Assembly: GCA_949361645.1 (NCBI GenBank)
Contig: OX442423.1
Span: 7,548,021-7,612,020, forward strand
Reading direction: 5' to 3'
Length of the DNA stretch: 64,000 bases
From: Spongilla lacustris
Lineage: Eukaryota > Porifera > Demospongiae > Spongillida > Spongillidae
The notes under the pieces were generated by a model. It did not search any database and had not been told where the DNA came from. It was given only the letters and a program-made list of their open reading frames with translations. Both the position numbers and the translations under genes were made by a program. This document shows positions 58,401-64,000 of this stretch, in pieces. The stretch's first letter is position 1. Each line of letters starts with the position of its first letter.

Positions 58401-58602
58401 GCAGAACACATTATTTTGCGCGCCTTCTAATGGAGTGAAACGTGTCAAATTACAAGCCATTCGTATGAGCAGCTACGCGTATGTGTGCACGACAAAGCCT
58501 CTCGCGGTTCTTACGGCTGAGGTCGATATTACAAAGGTGAGCGGCTATTGTCAGCAACACGTATGAGAGAGCCCTTCGCCTCGCTGCCAAGCCACGCTCC
58601 AT
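55428..58602 (-). CDS. Gene 5: secreted or GPI-type protein with Cys-rich module, Thr-rich stalk and FN3, about 324 aa
   Basis: Five proposed minus-strand exons, all phase 1: 58602-58515, 58426-58280, 56664-56218, 56053-55853, 55519-55428 (325 codons with stop). Exon 1 codes a signal peptide (RALSYVLLTIAAHLCNI). Exon 2 is a small Cys-rich module (VFCFEGSNC, VEDCCLRHPGGSY, CYNC). Exon 3 is a Thr/Gln/Pro-rich stalk made of TTTQTTTPTTQ-like repeats, followed by the first half of an FN3 domain (IHPGTITIVWDV). Exon 4 completes the FN3 (TVTIYGLANHTTYTVYVAAY). Exon 5 codes SSSDNEATPSSILTVVLIM and SLTLAF-stop, a hydrophobic end with no tail, as in a GPI signal. The paralogous exon pair of gene 6 supports the last two exons. 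The link between exons 2 and 3, 1.6 kb apart with a dispersed repeat between, is the weakest part; extra exons may exist there. Confidence 0.6.
56290..56655. repeat. TTG/CTG-rich repeat coding the gene 5 stalk
   Basis: Imperfect repeats of TGTTGTTG, TCTGTGTTGTTG and ACTGTGTTGGC on the plus strand. The minus-strand reading is the Thr/Gln/Pro stalk of gene 5. Length variation here would change the stalk length without breaking the frame if units are lost in threes. Confidence 0.85.
56728..57295 (+). repeat. Dispersed repeat of about 600 bp, second copy
   Basis: Matches 51027-51640. It lies in the large intron proposed for gene 5, and ends in an A-rich run at 57300-57320. Confidence 0.85.
57340..58270. 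other. Rest of the large gene 5 intron
   Basis: Contains a short G run (57354-57364). Two overlapping frames (57430-57651 minus; 57539-57853 plus) were examined: neither has a domain I recognise or phase-compatible splice sites, but an extra gene 5 exon cannot be excluded. Confidence 0.3.
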
Positions 58603-59119
58603 TGAAGCCTACTGTTTAGAGTAGTTTATGCTACACAGCGATTGTGAAGCAAGTTTTTTGTATTTGTAAAATTATCCGCGGGCTATATTTATAATTAACC
58701 GCGGCATTTAAAAACGTCACGCACCCCGCAAACACGGGGTCAGTGATCTAATACTAACGTTGACACTTATGGCTAAGCCCAAATATGCATATACGATGAT
58801 GCCTATCAAAATCGTAGAGACGGAACAAAAATGATTTCATTCAAGCGGAAAGTTAAAGTATTTTAAAAATAAAATTATAATTACATTCGTCGATGCAATG
58901 TCTCGTACATGCGTGTGTACATATACTTTATTGTACGATAATTGATTTTTTTTTAATCAATATATTTGGCATACTGTAGTGTTTAGTGTAACGTGTCCAA
59001 CAGTTCTACTAACCATCCCTTTTCCAAGTACTAAAAATTTCCACAGAATATGCATAGAGCTCTGCGAATGTCAACACTTCTGGGAATGGTGTAACGACAG
59101 AAGGGAAGAGACGACGACG
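58603..59119. other. Region upstream of gene 5
   Basis: Presumed promoter side of gene 5. No other gene seen. Confidence 0.3.
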
Positions 59120-59490
59120 AAAAATTAAATGGCGGAATTTTGGTGCCGACTTCTCGATCCACGATACAGAGATTAACGAACAGAATAAATCAATAGCTAC
59201 AGGACTCCTCTATGTACAACCCAAATTTGATGCGTTTTCCACACTCGTATGTGGAGATATGTTGAATTCTAACCCATTGGGTTAGCGATCTTTGTACTCG
59301 CGGCAAGGAAAACAATTAGAGCACCAAAATCGATTTCCACATAGAAAGATGATGTGAAAACAAGTGTACGAACTTTTAAAGGAAAAGGTTGTACCGTTGC
59401 AAAGATGTGTTGTTTAGGGTAACATGCAATTTTTATAGTGATAAAATTATAACCTCACAAGCCCGATTTTGCTGGACACTATCCCATATA
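59120..59490 (-). mobile_element. Diverged relic of the transposon 5' end
   Basis: GATTAACGAACAGAATAAAT matches AATTAACGAACAGAACAAAT in copies A-C, followed by related sequence through to a terminus reading TGGACACTATCCCATATA (GGAAACTGTCCCATATA in the others). Orientation is that of copy B. It is more diverged than the other copies, so the family is old or a sister family exists. Confidence 0.75.
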
Positions 59491-60025
59491 TTATTTTTAA
59501 CAAATGCCTACGCATTCTTTATACTAAACACTCGGTACGCACTCACCAAATAAAACGTAACAATATATATATACTGCGCAAGTAGTTTATATGCGATCAC
59601 GCGGGAGCGAAAATGAAAGTAGCCTTACAAAACTCGTTCGAGCTGACTTCGGGAACGACAGATTAAGGTAGGCATCCTACACCTTCACCATCAAGCATGC
59701 ATGGAGCAACAAGAAAGCACAGTCCTTAATCCTTGATGCAGACCCCAAATTGTTCTGTATATTATATGAATAAACACACGCGTTGCGGTTGTTTTACTAT
59801 ATACATGCGTTTGTTAACAGATATCAGGAATGGATTATCACATGACACAAGTACAACTACACTGCAGGATGGCGCCAAAAGGTTGTCAAAGGTAAAGACC
59901 AAATGACTGTAAAGCTATGCTGCAAAATTCTTTTGGTATTGATGCCAACAATGATGTCTAGTTGACTTCCTGAACATTTCTGTCCATCTTGCGCACTTTA
60001 ATTATGACGTATGTACCCCTCCCCC
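59491..60025. other. Intergenic region
   Basis: No gene or repeat recognised. Confidence 0.4.
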
Positions 60026-60849
60026 TGTTGTCTCACTCCAACGTTATGCCGTCATTTTAATAAGCTGGACCTCAGTGGACTGCTCAAGGGGGTGCAGTCC
60101 ACCTGAACATGCTTCCTTCTCCCTGTCCAGCAGATTGTGCTGACTGGTGACACTGCCTCCTGGAACTGTAAATGAGGTAGTGTATGTGTGAGAGGAAGGG
60201 GTTGGGCCTTTGTGAGAGGAAGAAGGTTGGATCTGTCTCTGTATAGAAAGGGGGTTGGGCCTGGAAGTTAGGCCTGTGTGGAGAAGGGCTTTAGGCTTGT
60301 GTGGAGAAGGGCTTTAGGCCTGTGTGGAGAAGGGCTTTAGGCCTGTGTGGAGAAGGGCGTTTTGCAAGGGCTCATGTGGATCAGTGTCATGCAAAAGAAA
60401 ATTCACTACAAAGGTGGCACTATTTCATTTTAGTGGAGATGCATTGAGATCTGGAATGAAAGGTAGGTGACTTCACATGAGCCCTTGCAAAACGCCCTTC
60501 TCCACACAGGCCTAAAGCCCTTCTCCACACAGGCCTAAAGCCCTTCTCCACACAGACCTAAAGCCCTTCTCCACACAAGCCTAAAGCCCTTCTCCACACA
60601 GGCCTAACTCCCAGGCCCAACCCCCTTTCTATACAGAGACAGATCCAACCTTCTTCCTCTCACAAAGGCCCAACCCCTTCCTCTCACACATACACTTCCT
60701 CATTTACAGTTCCAGGAGGCAGCGTCACCAGTCAGCACAATCTGCTGGACAGGGAGAAGGAAGCATGTTCAGGTGGACTGCACCCCCTTGAGCAGTCCAC
60801 TGAGGTCCAGCTTATTAGAATGACGGCATAACGTTGGAGTGAGACAACA
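60026..60849. mobile_element. Foldback element of 824 bp with long inverted arms
   Basis: The left arm 60026-60375 is the inverted copy of about 60477-60849. Outer ends read TGTTGTCTCACTCCAACGTT and its complement. Each arm contains tandem 23-24 base units (GTGTGGAGAAGGGCTTTAGG plus CCT) next to the unique centre of about 100 bases (60376-60476). No coding capacity. The minus-strand frame at 60732-60914 is a by-product. Confidence 0.9.
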
Positions 60850-61266
60850 CTCCAGAACAAATCTTGGTATGGGCTTGCAACCCGAAGGGCGGGCCACGCC
60901 CAACTAGTATCCATTGTGGCCTCCTAGTAGTACCAAATGACGTTTCAAAGTAGCTCTTAATTGCCTAGGAAAAAAGTGTCCTCCGCAACGCTTCGTGACC
61001 GAAGAACATAAAACCGCATCGCTTTGAAAGCATACAGATAAGTGTCTACCTGACCATAGATATAGACGACAACGCCAATTGTATAAACGATAGTTAAACT
61101 ATCTAAACATATGCTTTTTCAGACTATTAGGGGTCATACGACTGATTTTTAGAAAATCAGGTTCGACAAAAATAACTATTCGATTCTCATGGATCCGGTG
61201 TTAAATGTTACCCGCACTACGATGATATTAGCCCGGCCAGGCTATGTTATACTGATGATGTAGGTC
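60850..61266. other. Intergenic region
   Basis: Nothing recognised. Confidence 0.4.
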
Positions 61267-61863
61267 TAAGCAGTGGCGGATACAGGGGGGGGGGGGGGCC
61301 TATGCCCCCCCTAACTAAAAAGGATACGCCTCCTGTCCATTGTAATGAATTTAATATTTAATTACATGTAATCAGCGCTGCACTGTCTTAGCTCTTGCAG
61401 GCGCTAGACCTGCTGTACGTGCTAAGTATCACCCCTGACACGTGGCACTTTTTCTATTGTGCTTTTGAGCGTTCAGTTCATACATTCGTTCAGCGTTCAG
61501 TTCGTACATTCGTTCAGCGTTCATGAAGTTCGTACATTTGTTCAGCGTTCAGTTCGTACATTCGTTCAGCGTTCAGTTCGTACATTCGTTCAACCATAGA
61601 TAATCTATGGTTCAACGATCAATGCTTCTAATTGACCCTATATGTGAAGTGTGACTGTTATAGGTATCTTTAATCATTTGTATACGTGTTTAATAACTTC
61701 CAAAAGTGCAAAAAAAAAAAAAAAAACCAGTGGCTAGGGTTTTGGGGCGGAGATGATGGTGCTTACTGCGCTTTCCCAGACACCCTGGCAAGTTCGGACG
61801 GGCACGCCCCCATTCCCATCCCTATATGCCCCCTCTAACACAAAATCCTGTATCCCCCCCCTG
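61267..61863. mobile_element. hAT-like non-autonomous element
   Basis: The left end CAGTGGCGGATACAGG and the right end (reverse complement CAGGGGGGGATACAGG) are inverted. CTAAG lies directly outside both ends. CAGTGGCGGAT termini are typical of hAT elements. A G run follows the left end and a C run precedes the right end. The interior has tandem copies of TTCGTACATTCGTTCAGCG (about 61470-61595) and a hairpin CCATAGATAATCTATGG at 61594-61610. No transposase. Confidence 0.7.
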
Positions 61864-62635
61864 CTAAGTATACACCTCTTTGCAGCTAGCTATAGAAAGC
61901 GATTTATTCTCTCTTCGATCTTTATTAATCTGCGAGTTTGAATCACTCAATTATCCTCCCGCCTTTTTGCCTCTCTCATCAGCGCGTTTTGCTTTATAAG
62001 TCCTATCATTAATGCATGTAACTCTGATACAGATGTTTTTGGCCCAAACTAAAGATTTAATTTTGGGCCAAGGACAAAAAAAAATTGTGTCTTTCTATCT
62101 AAACCTCCTGATGCCGCGTTTTTTCCTTGGTCTTATTTCAAATAGCAATGCATCATTGGTACTAAAGCATCTAGGATAATGAAAGCAATTAATGCATTAA
62201 ATATTGATGGAATTGAATTTTTCAATATTAATGGATCGTTTGTGTCCCCCACACATATATAAAGTACAAATTACATAATTAAACTAATTCCAGTTCACTC
62301 TATTGTAATTAGCTTTATCAAACTGAAACAGTAGATTTTACGTGCCTTTTGATTTTTAATATATAAATAGCATTTTTCCTTACAAACATTTGTACCTCAT
62401 CTACTTAAGCGCACCAGGAGTTGGTGCATGCAAATTTCAAAGTGGGCACCAAAAGATCAAAGATCAAAGCACAGCTGTAATATATACTTTATTCACAGAA
62501 TTAAACACAATGAAGGTATCACATCTTAAAAAAATAAAATAAAATAAAAGGAATATAAATGCATGCAATTTGTTTACATGCCGCTATTCTGCATGATTGG
62601 GCTGCATGCTGAGATTTCTGTATGGCAATTTGTAT
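61864..62635. other. Intergenic region downstream of gene 6
   Basis: AT-rich. A short inverted pair TTTTTGGCCCAAA / TTTTGGGCCAA lies at about 62035-62081. No gene recognised. Confidence 0.4.
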
Positions 62636-63888
62636 TCAAAATGTTAAGGTGAGTGACATGAGAAGTATACATACAACTGTCAAGACAGAGCTTGGGGTTG
62701 CTTCAATATCTGATGATGAAAGCACAGGCCCTGTGTAATAAATATATATAATTATATTATAAGTAGTACAGTGTATGGTTGATACCAGTGCAGTATAGTT
62801 ATAACATAGAGTGCACTACCATCCCCTATTCCAACCAGACATTTTCCAGCTTACCCCCCCCCCCCCCCCCCCCTACCCCCCTTTCCAAAAAAAAAAAAGA
62901 AGAAGAGAAAGAAAGAACTTACAATTTTGGGGAGGAGGGGGTACAAAACTATAGAAGGTATACAATTAAAATTTTGAAGCATTTACTGTACAATAATAAT
63001 AACGAACAAATTTCCTATCTGAAGGTTAAAAATTGGATAAGGCCATCCAAAAACTTTGACACAGTGTGTTTATGACTATGATTTTAAAAATTGACAATAT
63101 ATAGACAGCATCAAACAAAAAATTGCAATGGATGTAACATTTCAAATAAATACAAAAACATGAACTTTTTAAAAATAACCTCTACAGTGGCAGAATTAAA
63201 CCTTGCTGATTATAATCAAATGTGCCAAATCACATTAAGCATAGTATTAACTCAACATTTCTTTCTACAATAATTATATACCTAAGTATTTGATCGGTTA
63301 AATTTAACGGCCAAGCAGTGCAGAGGGGCAATGCTTCTTCAGCTAGTGGGACTGATATGCTTCAGTTAGTGGGGCTGATGCTTCAGTTAGTGGAATGCAT
63401 GCTTCTGGTGTGCTTTTGTTTTAGTGTTGCGCTGTATAATTGTGGTGTATACATACACCGATGATATAAATAACTTTTTTTTAATCCAAGGAGAAGATTT
63501 TGTTCAATGTTCCATGTACATATAGGTTTATCACAGCTGTGAAATTTGACATTAGTGATGCTAGAGTGTACATTAAAATTGTGCATATACCTCAGTGTAA
63601 TATTTGATTGCAATGTAAGCTTGCGGTAACATTCAGGCATGTTATTGGGTAGGTTAGAAATATATGTGCATATTGTATGTGAAGTACCTGCTTCTGGGGT
63701 GGTGATGGTAGAGGACACAGCAAGGCCTATCCCTGCCTCACTGTATGCAGCTACATAGGCCGTATAAGTGGTGTGGTTGGCCAGTCCATATATGGTAACT
63801 GCGATCGATCCTTTGGGCACCAGGAATGTGACATTTGTGGTGTAATATGAACTGGGCACTAGTGAGATATGATATCCATCAATTGTAT
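62636..63888 (-). CDS. Gene 6: paralogue of gene 5, 3' part only (FN3 and hydrophobic C-terminus)
   Basis: Two minus-strand exons, phase 1: 63888-63688 (201 bases, same length as gene 5 exon 4) and 62730-62636. The first codes the second half of an FN3 domain (VTIYGLANHTTYTAYVAAYS, ending TTPEAG). The second codes SSSDIEATPSSVLTVVCILL then MSLTLTF and stop, closely matching gene 5. Upstream exons lie beyond position 64000. The exons are about 960 bases apart, against 330 in gene 5. Whether this is a working gene cannot be judged from the part seen. Confidence 0.7.
62850..62900. repeat. Poly-C and poly-A tracts in gene 6 intron
   Basis: A C run at about 62854-62872 followed by an A run at about 62887-62898. 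Confidence 0.9.
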
Positions 63889-64000
63889 CTGCAGAGGATG
63901 GAGGCTAAGGTATGGTGTGTATGTGTGTGTGTATAAGTAAGTGTGTGCGTGTAAGTGTGTGTAAGTGTGTATAGTGTGTATATATGTTTGTACACATGCA

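Overview
The window looks like nuclear DNA of a marine invertebrate, most likely a sponge (Porifera). The reasons are short GT-AG introns nearly all in phase 1, extracellular Ig and fibronectin type III (FN3) modules, many short foldback elements, and heavy use of the palindromes GTACATGTAC and TGCATGCA. The species cannot be fixed from sequence alone. No tRNA, rRNA or CRISPR array was seen. Most long open frames here are artefacts of tandem repeats whose period is a multiple of three.

Layout. 1-945: an imperfect inverted repeat cut by the window edge. 1639-6364: a 48-bp minisatellite. 6370-27938: three copies of one large DNA transposon family. Copy C (minus) and copy A (plus) meet head to head at about 7070. 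Copy B (minus) has its 5' end at about 27935 and carries an intact 891-codon transposase-like ORF (24665-27340). Each copy has a minisatellite on the 3' side of the ORF position: 58 bp in A and B, a related 48-bp unit in C. A 3.4-kb spacer between A and B (16750-20150) holds a candidate three-exon gene and a repeat-rich candidate gene. 28190-31000: small palindromic elements and several degenerate 3' ends of a reverse-transcriptase retroelement with (AAT)n tails. 32048-54031: four cell-surface protein genes on the plus strand. 55428-58602 and 62636-63888: two related minus-strand genes, the second truncated by the window. Between and around them lie a retroelement relic (48466-49400), two relics of the transposon 5' end (51650 and 59120), a roughly 600-bp dispersed repeat present twice, foldback elements, and many long poly-G or poly-C runs.

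The surface-protein genes were reconstructed by hand from splice sites, and their intron phases agree from start to stop. Gene 1: signal peptide, Ig domain, Ser/Thr/Pro stalk, hydrophobic C-terminus (GPI-anchor-like). Gene 2: signal peptide, Ig, FN3 modules, transmembrane helix, tail with tyrosine motifs. Genes 3 and 4: tandem paralogues with signal peptide, Ig, FN3, a second FN3-like module, transmembrane helix and a conserved tyrosine tail. Gene 5: signal peptide, Cys-rich module, Thr/Gln/Pro stalk, FN3, hydrophobic C-terminus. Gene 6: a partial paralogue of gene 5. The set looks like a local family of adhesion or recognition receptors in transmembrane and GPI-type forms. A role in self/non-self recognition is possible but is inference only.
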